Positions 50,420 to 64,000 of a stretch of DNA of 64,000 nt are shown here, one piece after another. The position numbers and the translations under genes were made by a program. The notes beneath the pieces were generated by a model. The model saw only the letters and a list, made by a program, of their open reading frames with translations, was not told the DNA's origin and searched no databases. The stretch's first letter is position 1. Each line of letters begins with the position of its first letter. This stretch comes from Anseranas semipalmata (Eukaryota > Chordata > Aves > Anseriformes > Anseranatidae): NCBI GenBank assembly GCA_013399115.1, contig VXAA01003306.1:327695-391694 (forward strand). The letters run 5' to 3'.

Positions 50420-52050
50420 GGGTTGTATCCACCAGTCCTTGGGACATGGACTACTCTAAGGAACATGCAAAGCTTGGTGTATATGGGGTGGGTGGGGAAG
50501 GTTCCCTGGATGGGGTCTGACTTTGGGGATGATACCGACTGAAAGAAAGAGCTGAGGTTCTTTTGGGAATACCATCTGCAGCAGCGGACTCAGTGCAGAC
50601 TAAGAGCTGCAAGTAGGACCTGCAATGCCTCCACTGGAGCATCTCCCTTCTTCCCTCAGCTGCGTTTTTCACTGAGACTTCAGCCATCAACTCTGGGCAG
50701 TCCATCAGGAACTGGAGAAAGTGTTTGAGCTAAAACCAGGGCTGAATCTCTGGCCCAGAAACAGCTCAGACCGTAAACTGTTTACTTCATTGTCACTGCT
50801 TCTTGGAGATGTTTGCTTCTCCTGGAAATTTCCCCTTCTCTGCTTTTGCCAGTAATGCTCCTGCTTCACACAGGACAAGGTCTGGGTACTTGGTGCCTAA
50901 GACCTGCCTGCACATGCCCTTTTTTGGTTCTTCTGCTGTTGTGGGTTCTGGAAGAATCACATGCTCAGACACAGTGGGAGGACGAATGACCTGTTGGAAG
51001 GAGGACAGCTGATAATAATCAGGACAGGTAATAATCTTGGAGCTCAAACCACTACTAAGAACTGGAACTGGGGGAGAAAGCAGGAGCAGGGTGAGTACTG
51101 GGTAACTGGTCTATCCCGTTAAAGTAACACACACTTTCCTGTCAGGAGCTGCACAGAAACGTTACAGGGTCTCAGAAGAAGAAACACTACTGTGGAGATA
51201 GACTTCCACTACTCCTTATTTCTGCACATTAACAAAGCTCGGCAATGCAGGGCTTGGACTACACTGTTGTGGTAGCTTGGGGCAGCAGCCCAGACATGGA
51301 ACAAGCAAGCTGCCTGCTTGGGCTAGGGACCAGGAGGTGTCAAAATCTCCCCTTTAAGGCCACAGACCAAATTCTGAAGGAGCCTCAAGAACCCACTGTT
51401 GTGGAGTTGTTGGGCTCCTGGTGTTCCACAGCAGCTTAACAATACGGGATAGTCACTCCCTGGTGTTACCATCTTGCACGTACAGTGATGGTATTGTGGC
51501 TGTGCGTGGAGGGCCCCATTAAAGCACTATCCCTTAGCTGCCCCACTGCTTCCCCCCATCTGCATTCAGACCTCTTCAGAGCTTCTGCTGCTGCTCACCC
51601 CATGAATGTGACCCACCAAGGGGAATCCACAAGGCTCTGCTGGTTGCATGTGGCACTGAGAATCGTTAACCACGGTGTTGGAAACCTTCTCACCGGTGTC
51701 AGGGCAGGAAGCAGCCACCGTGCCCCGTTCATCCCAAGAAAAAAAATTGAAGGGCTGGTGATTTGTCAGCATAGAAACCAAATGCATCTGGTACAGAGCA
51801 ATTGAGAGAGCAATGTGCCCAGGCCCTTCCCAGGTGGTTTTATGAACAAATCTTTCTTTTTTTACAATTAAAACTTTTGCCTTATTGCACTGCTATTAGC
51901 GCTTTCGCCGGGGGGTTGTTACTGCGAGTCCAGCTCAGCCCACCCCGTGCTGCAGCCCTGGGCCAGGGGGACGCGCAGGCAGGGCTGCTCTCGGCTGCCG
52001 TGTGTGTGGCATGGCAAAGAGCACAATAAACTGTGCAAATTTTGAATGCC
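50420..52050 (+). other. PIGU: PIGU 3' UTR (probable extent)
   Basis: No further exon is seen. The first clear AATAAA downstream of the stop on the + strand is at 52025-52030, followed by a GT-rich stretch (52051-52070), so the main cleavage site is probably near 52045-52055. A weaker ATTAAA lies at 51867-51872. The 1.6-kb length is inferred from these signals only. Confidence 0.6.
52025..52030 (+). terminator. PIGU: Poly(A) signal AATAAA, probably PIGU
   Basis: A canonical hexamer followed about 25 bases later by TCTTGTGTGCTCTGTGTTG, a typical GU-rich downstream element. Confidence 0.65.
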
Positions 52051-52247
52051 TCTTGTGTGCTCTGTGTTGAGCAAGAGGGGGGGGGGTGAGGAGAAGAATT
52101 TAACTCCTGCTGTTCAGGGTGCGACCTGAGCTGTGGGAGAATCCCAGGGTTTGTGTTACTGCTGTACATGGAGGGAAAAGAGCGGGATGCCTTGCCACTC
52201 CACTTTAAGGCAAATAAATACTCCCAGGATTAAGGGGTCTGGGATAT

Positions 52248-52946
52248 CAGCAAGTTTGCCGATGACATCAAGCTGTGTGGTGCGGTCGACACTCTGGAGG
52301 GAAGGGATGCCATCCAGAGGGACCTGGACAGGCTTGAGAGGNNNNNNNNNNNNNNNNNNNNNNNNNNNNNNNNNNNNNNNNNNNNNNNNNNNNNNNNNNN
52401 NNNNNNNNNNNNNNNNNNNNNNNNNNNNNNNNNNNNNNNNNNNNNNNNNNNNNNNNNNNNNNNNNNNNNNNNNNNNNNNNNNNNNNNNNNNNNNNNNNNN
52501 NNNNNNNNNNNNNNNNNNNNCTCCTCTCCTATGAAGACAGGCTGAGAGAGCTGGGGTTGTTCAGCCTGGAGAAGAGAAGGCTCCAGGGAGACCTTATAGA
52601 AGCCTTCCAGGACCTAAAGTGGGCCTACAAGAAAGCCGGAGAGGGACTCTTTGATCAGGGAGCATAGTGATAGGAGAAGGGGAAATGGCTTTAAACTAAA
52701 AGAGGGTAGATTGAGATTAGCTCTAAGGAAGAATTTTTTCACTCTGAGGGCGGTGAGGCCCTGGCACAGGCTGCCCAGAGGAGCTGTGGATGCCCCATCC
52801 CTGGAAGTGCTCAAGGCCAGCCTGGATGGGGCTTTGGGCAGCCTGATCTTGTGGGAGGTGTCCCTTCCCATGGCAGGAGATTGGAACTGGATGGGCTTTA
52901 AGGTCCCGTCCAACCCAAAGCATTCGATGACGCTGTGATTCTATGA
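52248..52946 (+). mobile_element. CR1 LINE 3' region, broken by assembly gap
   Basis: Left of the gap the text is the end of CR1 ORF2 (AGTTTGCCGATGACATCAAG, then CTGTGTGGTGCGGTCGACAC). Right of it are CCTATGAAGACAGGCTGAGA, GTTCAGCCTGGAGAAGAG, GAAATGGCTTTAAACTAAA, the GGCTGCCCAGAGGAGCTGTG block and the 3' terminus TGTGATTCTATGA. The left part encodes the FADD-type RT motif. The copy is younger and better preserved than the others. Confidence 0.93.
52342..52520. other. Assembly gap (179 N) inside CR1
   Basis: Unresolved bases within a repeat copy. From the CR1 consensus layout, more sequence than 179 bases would be expected between the two flanks. Confidence 1.
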
Positions 52947-54967
52947 AATGCTGATTTAGCTAGAGGAGACCAGTGGGCTCCGAGGCACATCAAAAGGCAA
53001 ACTTAGGAATGCGAAAGGGGCTCTGGGGGATGCTAAGCGATGCCTGGAGGGCTTTGGGGCCGCTGAAGGGTGCACAGATAGGTCTGCCCAGGAGAAGGCG
53101 CTCACACCCAGCTCATGAAGCAACCACTACCCAAGGGCGGGCACTCGCACCGTGAACATCACCGTGGGGTACTGGAGGGAGCTGTGGGGCTGCCAGCACC
53201 GGGCTGGCGTGGCTCTGGTGTCCTGTGGGCATGAAGGGGAGAGACGAACAGGTTTCGTAATTGCAGCGGTGTGGCTTCACACAGCACCCATTTTGCAGTT
53301 CCATCCTTCCCCAGAATAGAAAATAATTCACACATCAAGAGGGAGACGGTGGTGACAGTGCTGACAGGAGGCGGCAGGACAGCGGCTGAGGGCTGCAGGC
53401 AGCAGCTCCATCGTCTGTCCCCAGCAGCTGGCTCCAGCTGGGTCTCCTGGGGAGCAGGTCCCAGATTTGCCTACAGAAGTGGTCCTGAGCAGGGGTAATG
53501 TTGTGGGTGAGGGCAAGCGGTGGGTGAAACACACTGAGCATCCTCGCCCCTAAACAGAAAGGGACAGGCGGTTGTTTGCAGGCTGCTCGGCAGAGCTTGA
53601 GTATAAATTTATGGTCTTTGGCAAAAGGAAAACTTACTCTGAAAGGGGCATGAAAGATTTTGCTCCTTAAACTGCTTTTTTTTTTTTTTTTTAAAAGGGG
53701 GGGGGGGGAATCTGCATGTGGATGCCCCCCCCTCGCAGCTGGCACTTGCGCAGCACCATGGCAGGACAGGGTCCTGCACACTGAGCTCAGTGGGTACCAG
53801 CACCGTGCTTGGTGGTGTCATCATGGAGCCCAGGCAGGAGCAGTAGGCGATGGGGCCAGAGACAAGGACAGGGAATGGGACAGGGACAGGGATGGCCTCC
53901 CTATGGCAGCTCAGGCAAGGACTGGCTGCCCGGTCCTGAACTTTAATGGGGCTCCTGGTGATGAGTGCCAGGCGAGGCTGTTGGAGCCACCAAACCCTCC
54001 TGTTCCACCCAGGGCCCCATCAGTGGCCCAGCACCAGCTGTGCCAAGCATTGGGACACTCAGCTGGGACTCCCCCACCGCCCCCTGCCAGCCTTGGCTCC
54101 CTCCACCATCAGAGCCTGGTGGGGACAGTGGGATGGCGAGCAGGGAGCCCCTGACCAGGGCAGCCAGGGCCCATGTGTCTGCAATGGGTTCTGCTATCGG
54201 GACAGGGGGCAACCCCCAGAATCCTCCCAGAAACAGCTGGGGGACCAGGCACCACGCGGCAAGGCAGGAGCAGGCCATCGCAGCCTCGTACTGGAAACAC
54301 CTGTAATTACTGTCTGATACTTGCATAAATTCATTAAGTCATTAAGGTTGGGCCCAGAGGCTCACCTGGTGCTGGCTGTTTGGGAGCATGGGTGTTGGGA
54401 TAGCAACAAGAGGGGACCACCACGGGGCCACTGCAGTCCCTTGTGGGTTTGCAGCAGCCCCAGCCCAGGACAGGGGAACCACAGCCCGGGGTTTCCCTTC
54501 TCCTGCAGGCACCGAGCCCCAGTTTGCCCGTGAGCACCAGCTCACCCAGCTGCCTGTCCGCAGGATGCAGCCCAAGGCCATCCATCCCCGAGCGAGGAGC
54601 AGGGCCCTGTGCCACCCTGGGGCTGCGCTGTCCTCAGCGCACGGTGTTGACAGGTAACACAACTATTGCAACAGTTGTGTTGCAAAGCAACACAGAGTAT
54701 GACCTGCCTGTTGATCCCAAAACAAGGGCTCCCCATGCTTTTGGTGATCGGCTGAGCAGAGGAGGCGACAGCCACCAGCCACGCAGTGACTGGTGGAAGC
54801 GGACACCTGCCCACCCGTCCCAGCTCTGCGGGGGACACGTCCCAGTGTCCCAGGCTGTGGTGCTCCACGCCCGTCCCTGCGTCACGCCGCTGCGCTTAAA
54901 CATTAACCCGGGGCGGTGGCGAGGTGGCCCCGGCAGCACGGCTCCTGGCACCCCAGGAGCACCCAGG
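52947..54967. other. Spacer between PIGU and TLDC2, TLDC2 upstream region
   Basis: About 2 kb without a recognised exon. It contains T17-A4-G12 (53676-53708) and two overlapping hairpins at 54656-54693. GC rises toward TLDC2, so the last few hundred bases probably include its promoter and 5' UTR. No TATA box or CCAAT box stands out close to the start codon. Confidence 0.5.
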
Positions 54968-58102
<3,135 letters not shown>

Positions 58103-58575
58103 TGGACACCGGTGCCAGGGGACGCTCTGAACTGATGGCTCGCGGGGCCAGTCCCCTCCAGCACCCACTGGGATGGTGTTGGGGGAAGGCCACCCCTGTA
58201 CCCTGCACCCTGGCCCCGCAAATGTCCTCATCTCACAGGTCTGGTGAAGGGTGATGGGCACAGGCCCCTCTGGGATGCCAGTCCCGCTGTGCTGCCGCCA
58301 TGCCAGGGTGCCCTCAGGACCAGCCTCGCCTGCAGTGCCTGAGGACCTGGCCTGGCAGAGATGGTGCAGAGCCTCCCCAAGAGGAGGGCATGAGGTGGGA
58401 GCCATGCGAGTCCTGGAGGGAGCAGCAACCCCCGAGAGCAGCATGCTGCTGGCAGGACTGAGCAGCCGGGACAGCCTCTGCCCTGCTGGCCGCTGCCACG
58501 GGGATGGTGGCACCAGGGCTGGTGGGTGAGCGGGTGCTGACCACAAATAAACAGGAAGAGCTGTGCTCCAAGCCT
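58103..58575 (+). other. TLDC2: TLDC2 3' UTR (proximal form)
   Basis: Sequence from the stop to just past AATAAA at 58546-58551. The downstream bases include TTGTCTTTGTCGTGG, a reasonable GU-rich element. Confidence 0.65.
58546..58551 (+). terminator. TLDC2: Poly(A) signal AATAAA of TLDC2
   Basis: The first canonical hexamer after the TLDC2 stop, about 445 bases downstream. Cleavage is expected near 58565-58575. Confidence 0.7.
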
Positions 58576-60699
58576 TGTCTTTGTCGTGGAGACAACTAGT
58601 AACACCATGAAGTTGTGCAAGGAAAGCAGCACGAGCAGGCAGGGAGCGAAGTGGTGGCACCCATCCCTAGCCAGGGACCTACACCCAAACCCAAGCTCAG
58701 CACTGAAGAGCAGAGTGAGGGGGAATGGCCTTTGGTGCCACATCCAAGCACAGGGCCATCCCCAGGTGATGGCTCAGGCAGTGAGTGCAAGCCCTTCCCA
58801 GCATGAGAAGTCCTTCCTGGTTTGCCCCCCACACACCTTCCTTGTAACGCCCGAAATTTGATTTACTTTTCTGGGGGAGGGGAGTGGCTGGGCACTGAGC
58901 TGAAGCACCCACTATCACGCCGTGCTTTCACATGTCATCAGCTTCTACCCTAAACCTGTAATTATGTGGAACTTGGATCCCAGGCACCACTGAAATTGCA
59001 TTGCTTTACCTATACCCACCTGACCCTACACACATCTGCATTGAACTTCATGAGTCTCCCATGGCCCTTCTGAGCTGCTCCATGGCTGTTTCCTCTCAGG
59101 CTATTTCAGTACTCAACCTAGTCTCAAAGTCATTTACTGAGACGTGAAGAGCCCCAGCAGAACTGCACCAGTGCTGGTCCCCCCCTGCATGAACAGACCC
59201 CGTCCTTCTCCCCACCCTTGCCCTCCAGCTCCAGCCCCAGCCCCCAGAGCTGCTCTCCCCTGCCCAAGCCTTGCTGTCTGCTTTGATCTCCAAGGTGCAG
59301 GCAAATTGCCTTGTGCATGGCCTCCAGCAACTGCACCATGGGGCAGCAGGGCCAGGGGGGTGGATGATGGGTGCAGAGGGATGTCAGGATGTCCTCTGGC
59401 CAGGACCCTCCTACCTGGTGCTGAAGCCCAGCCCAGTGCCCAGTCCCTCTTGTACCCTTTCCTGTCCATTCCCCCTCTGATTCCCCACTGATTCCCCACT
59501 GATTCCCCTACCCCTCCACAATGTCCCATCAGTTGGCACCGTCCCACTGACCCCCCCCTCCAACACTGGGGACCCTCAGGGTCACACCCTGACCTGTGGG
59601 AAAGTCCTGGTTGCCTGCAGTTTCTTGGGAGCCCATCAACTAGAGTGACTGACGAGGTCCGTTTCTGGTTATTGTCTGTTAATACCAACTGGTCAGGTTT
59701 TATGTCTGTGTGTTTGTCTCCCTTCCCTTATTCTCCCAGCTTAAAAAATAAGCATTGTCCTGCTCCCCATACCCCTACCAACGGCTGTCACCGACCAGAT
59801 TTGTTCTTATCACCACTTCCCTCATCATGCGTCTGTCAGGTTTGCCTCTATCTGCTGGTTCTGGCTCCTCTGACCAGATGCCCTTACGGGAGCAGGCCCT
59901 CTCCTTCCACATCCCCTTGACATAGAGCATCTCCTCCCGTGGGGCTCCTGGATGCAACAGCCTCCAAGGAACCTCGCACTTGTGGCCTCCAGCCTCACCC
60001 ACTGAACCCAGCTACGTGGTGCCACCGGGGGGAGCACGATGCACCGCGTGGTGCCCACACGTCCTCCTCGCCGAGCCCTCCTGTTGAGGTGCGATGCCTG
60101 CTGCTGTGAACACACCCTGCAAGAGCAGCCGGGGGCACACCACAGCGCCGGCGAACTAACAGCAGCCCCCAGGTGTTTTTTCCCCAGCACACAGCACAGG
60201 TTCCTGGGTGCAAAGCCCGACCCGTCCTTCTGCTCTTGCATGGCCATGGAGATAGCTGCAGGTAGAGCCCTGGAGCAGGGCCAAGGTCTGCTGCTGCCTC
60301 AGGAGCAGCATCATGAACAGCAGGAGCCCCTGCCAGGCCCCCTCCTCCTTACATCCTCACTGTAAGGATGCTGAAGTATAAGGCCTGCCTGCTCTGCCCA
60401 GGCATGGGAACACCAGTTGGCTCGTTTCACTGCAAGGCACAAGGAGAGGTCGGGTCCACTGCCTGGGCACAATGTGTGAGAGCCCCTCCAGCCCCTTGGT
60501 CCCTTCACAGCTGAACTGGCCCCACTGCAGTTACCATTCACACTGTACTTAATTTCTTAATTCACATTTGCTCATCTCCCATTTGGAAGATCTGCACTTC
60601 CACATAGCAGCATTTGTCCTTCAGAAGTACATTTGGCTGTTTATAACCGTGCCGTAAGACTACTGTTTTTAATAAAGTTTGCACACTGCAATTCATTAA
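58576..60699. other. Spacer between TLDC2 and SAMHD1 3' ends
   Basis: About 2.1 kb, GC-rich until about 60540 and then AT-rich. It holds a small 11-bp tandem repeat (CTGATTCCCCA three times, 59477-59509). An AATAAA on the + strand at 60671-60676 could serve a longer TLDC2 transcript. No exon is recognised. Confidence 0.5.
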
Positions 60700-62564
60700 A
60701 AGAATATTAAAATCATTGTTTATAAATTTATTTTTAGTACAGAAAGGCTCAGATTAACATGTTTGAGAAAAAGAAATGCTCCGTCTCAGAACTTAACATC
60801 TGATAGACTTAAGTACAAGTTTTTGCTTAAACATGAGCAAAAAGCTTTTCCCAAATATAAAGTGCACCTTTTATAACAGCATCAAAACCCCAAGCAACCA
60901 TAATAAAATCACACTACTCTGAACCATACTTGATTTCATGTGGATAATGGAGATAAATGCCTTCACTCTACGATGTTATTTCTTGAAGCATAATAAGTTT
61001 TTTAAAAGCTTTTAAAAAGGTCACAACACCTTCTAATAGTTACCTGGTACGCTGCAGATCTGAAATACTGTTAAAGATATGAACAGCAGAGGCTGTGCTG
61101 CATCACCATTATACATACGAGCACAGGTTCATAAGCAGCAGAGCGCAGAACAGCTTCTGGTTATTTCAAACTAAACCTGTAAAGTAGGTGAATAATCATT
61201 CTCCTTACATCTGCCTAACAGCTACCAGTTTCCATGATAAAAAAAAGACATAGGAAACAAATGAATATGAAAAATTACGCAGTTTTCTTATACAGTGACT
61301 TCCATTGAGTTAGTTTCAAAAGCTTGGCTGTCGAAAATTGAATGCTGAACTTTTAATTTTCTCATTTCAGAGATAAAAATCCAAAGCTTGTTCCAATTTC
61401 TGAGCATTACAGAACCTTTTGCTTTGTATTTTTAATTTTCAGGGTGGGCTTTTTCAAGCTTTTAGGTTTTATTAAATGAAAGCAGCCTTCAAATATAACA
61501 TCTTAGACCTGAGTAAAAGACAAGAGGAAAAAAACTTCCTACCTTGCTTTTTCAATAGGACAGACGTTTAGCAACACTCACATTAGTGTTGCCCATAAGG
61601 AAAATTGTAAAAACTCTTATAGTTCTACAAGGGTGAGAAATATACACAGGAACAGCAATCACAGAGCCAGGAAAAACAGGGAAGGGATACAATAATGAAA
61701 GGATTCCTGAAGAGCCTGTCTATCTAGTACAGTGAAATGCAGAAACAAAGTGCACTTGGTGCACCTCTGCTAGAGCAGAGCCACGTGCAGCATCCTGCTG
61801 GGACTCACTAACCACGTAAGAACTGTGCGCATGACCACATACCTTGACAAACATTCAAGTAGCTCTGCTTTCCTGCAAGCACTCCAATAATGGAAGTTTT
61901 GAGCAGTCCTTGCAGTTCAGTGTAGCAGTAAAACTGTAACATTCAATGTATCAAACATACACTATACAAACAATAAAATGCTGCATGTCAGTGCAATGCA
62001 TTGTTACTTCAATAAAAGTTGTGTGGTTGCTTTTATAGCAAGAGGCCTGCATCTTCATCAGCTTTTTCAACACCAGACAAATAATCTTTGGTTATTAAAA
62101 AGATTCTTCTCCCAGCTCCTTTTTTTTTTTTTAAACAAACTTAAAAGAAAAAAAAAAGAGCTGGAAGTGTTTCTGCTAGATCAAGTAACATCACAATTAC
62201 CTTAAGAAGGGATCAGGACTAAAAGGAGCAGAAACACATCTTCAGCACTTCTTGTAATTATGATGAATTTCAATTTTTTTTTGAAAACAATGAAGTTACT
62301 CTTGCTGCAGCAGTGCCATTACATTCAAAAAATAAATGAGAATTGAGTTTGCTCTGCTATAACAGATTACTTGTTAATTTTGTAAAGTCCTTTCTGAATA
62401 TGCACTTAGTTTAAGTGCCTACATAAAAACATAATATATTGTGCAATGCATTGCTGCATTGCTCTATTAATTTGTTACAGAGCATCAGACTGCATTTTGT
62501 AAGAGTTGCTGTTCAAGGTCACCCATCTTCTGAAGAAGGCGGCTGAATAGTGCAAAATGAAAAG
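60700..62564 (-). other. SAMHD1: SAMHD1 3' UTR
   Basis: AT-rich sequence continuing from the SAMHD1 stop codon on the - strand. The distal AATAAA (- strand) lies at 60727-60732 and is followed by a GU-containing stretch (CAGTGTGCAAAC on the - strand), so the UTR is about 1.8 kb. No open frame or repeat family is recognised within it. It has several A/T homopolymer runs, for example at about 62119. Confidence 0.65.
60727..60732 (-). terminator. SAMHD1: Poly(A) signal AATAAA (- strand), probably SAMHD1
   Basis: Reads TTTATT on the + strand. It is the last canonical hexamer before the base composition shifts to GC-rich spacer. Confidence 0.55.
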
Positions 62565-62687
62565 TTATTTATTGAAAGAAAGTCTTTGTTTGCAACTGGG
62601 TTCTGAAGCTGTCTTGAATTCATCCCCACTTTTGTTATTCCAGCTTTGTTTCATTGGAGTTAGATGGGGGGCAACCACATCACCATC
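62565..62687 (-). CDS. SAMHD1: SAMHD1 last coding exon (C-terminus only)
   Basis: SAMHD1 is a nuclear dNTP triphosphohydrolase that lowers dNTP pools and acts in replication-fork processing and innate antiviral defence. Only the last exon is in the window: 40 codons and TAA (62565-62567), reading from an acceptor AATAACAG at 62688-62690. The opening DGDVVAPHLTPMKQSWNN matches the human C-terminal DGDVIAPLITPQKKEWND, with the exon border at the same place (after the KPQ of the previous exon). The TPMK at 62649-62660 keeps the CDK consensus of human Thr592. The rest of the tail, ending KQRLSFNK, has little resemblance to human. The catalytic HD domain lies outside the window to the right. Confidence 0.9.
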   Translation of the reverse strand, partial: DGDVVAPHLTPMKQSWNNKSGDEFKTASEPSCKQRLSFNK

Positions 62688-64000
62688 CTGTTATTAAAAT
62701 AAGTCAGAAAACATTAATGATAGTGCATTCATTGTTTCTATCCTAAACCAGGGGAAAGAGGCTCACTATCAGGCATAAGAGGAAAAATTAAATACAAGGT
62801 CCTAGAGGCACCAATCAATGAATATGGAAGACAGTGCATTGCAGAGATGGAAACTGCTGTTGTCAGTGGTGGGAACTGGCACAGAGAAAAAAATCCCCCA
62901 TGTATTTGAGAAGCCTTCACCATTCATAGTTCATCTCTTCCTACATTATCATCAGCAAATTCAGGAAGATCAGCAGGCTTGTATTTTGGGCATCGGTATA
63001 TAAATTGGAAATATTGTTATAAGCTTTTGCTCTGAATTCCCCCCAGTTTCTCATTTAAAACTGTTGTAGTCTACCAGGTGTAAGTGCTTGGAGGTGTCCT
63101 TCACCATCTTAAGGTATACAACAGTACAGTAACTGGTATGGTCTAGGCTGTGGTGTTCATGCTTGTCAAACGTATATGTTAATCTAGTGATCAGGCATTG
63201 TAAACACAGGAAAGAAATCAAGCAGAAATAAGCTGGTGGCACTGTTATGTATGTCCTGCAACATGCCAGGGCCTGCAAGATGGATTGCCTCGAACCAGAA
63301 AAATATGGTTGTAGGATACAACCATACTCCATGAGCTACAAGCAGAACAAGCCTGTTACTTGATCCATTTGTAAAAAGCCCTTCAGAAATTAACTGCTCT
63401 CATAAGACAGATTCCAGAAGTGTTATGTAAGAATGAACCCTAAATTAAATCGTTCATGCCTCTAGTTTTAGCTCTAGCACAGGAAAATACTCATCTACTG
63501 TCTGATCTTTCATTTCAGAGGATGTAGCTCTTTCCCTGAATGAGACTTGCAGGTGTCTCTAGAAAAGAAGATGCAAGGTCAGGGATATTAACGTACTCAA
63601 TGAAAAAGAGAAGCATATGGTTCACAGAAAAAAGTGTTCACACTGCATTTCTTAAACAACTTGGAAATTTTGACATAAACAGTTATTTTACTTTGAGACT
63701 TGATCTCAGATAATGGAAAATATCTGAAAAAAAAAATACATGGAACTGAAGAAAGCTGTTCCTTTCCATGCTATGACTATTAGACAAAAGCTAAAACCAA
63801 CCATTAGGAGACAAATATAACAGCAGATTTGCCAGCTCATCTATCAAACCTACAGAGGCTTCCAGACTAGAAGCCTGACAGCTCACGCACGCAGCAGAAT
63901 GCCTCCATTAGCGTTTTCCAGTGAGAAAAACTTACTTGATACAATCATAACTGCTTCCTTACAATGATGGATAACACTGGAAGTATCAGCACTTAGCGAT
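62688..64000 (-). other. SAMHD1: SAMHD1 last intron (partial)
   Basis: I looked on the - strand for the preceding exon (human [20 protein letters not shown] region) and did not find it, so the rest of the window is probably intron. The open frame at 63051-63332 on the - strand does not resemble SAMHD1. Confidence 0.7.

Noticed and set aside
63051..63332. 93-residue - strand frame as the previous SAMHD1 exon
   Set aside because: The translation does not contain the expected SAMHD1 motifs (YAARQYF or QWCADRN type) and lacks suitable splice borders.

Overview
The window is vertebrate nuclear DNA, most likely from a bird. It carries multi-exon genes with GT-AG introns, several 5'-truncated CR1 LINE copies (the typical avian/sauropsid retroposon) and short introns. 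The protein content matches genes of human chromosome 20q, whose avian counterpart is chromosome 20. CR1 also occurs in turtles and crocodilians, so 'bird' is an inference. Two assembly gaps (13721-13773 and 52342-52520) and two single N bases show it is draft sequence.

Layout. (1) 1-28560 holds no protein-coding exon that I can support. The first ~270 bases are CpG-rich and may be the edge of a promoter of a gene outside the window. The rest holds a large polypurine microsatellite (3845-4025), a near-perfect 30-bp miRNA-like hairpin (7851-7918), a CR1 tail (15490-15881), and a 28-bp minisatellite split by a second CR1 insertion (27858-28219). (2) 28560-52050 is a complete PIGU gene on the + strand: CpG-island promoter, 12 coding exons that join in frame into 435 residues (the same length as human PIGU), and a 3' UTR of about 1.6 kb. 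Its introns hold two more CR1 relics. (3) 52050-54960 is a spacer with a CR1 copy broken by an assembly gap. (4) 54968-58102 is a complete TLDC2 gene on the + strand: 6 coding exons, 217 residues, GC-rich, with a poly(A) signal at 58546. (5) 60700-64000 is the 3' end of SAMHD1 on the - strand: 3' UTR, last coding exon (62565-62687), and part of the preceding intron.

The three genes have separate cell functions. PIGU is a membrane subunit of the ER GPI transamidase. TLDC2 is a small TLDc-domain protein. SAMHD1 is a dNTP triphosphohydrolase. TLDC2 and SAMHD1 sit tail to tail as in human, but PIGU lies next to TLDC2 here, whereas in human PIGU lies in a separate block by MAP1LC3A and TP53INP2. 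This points to a rearrangement between the lineages.

I found no dramatic new system. The strongest unexplained element is the hairpin at 7851-7918.
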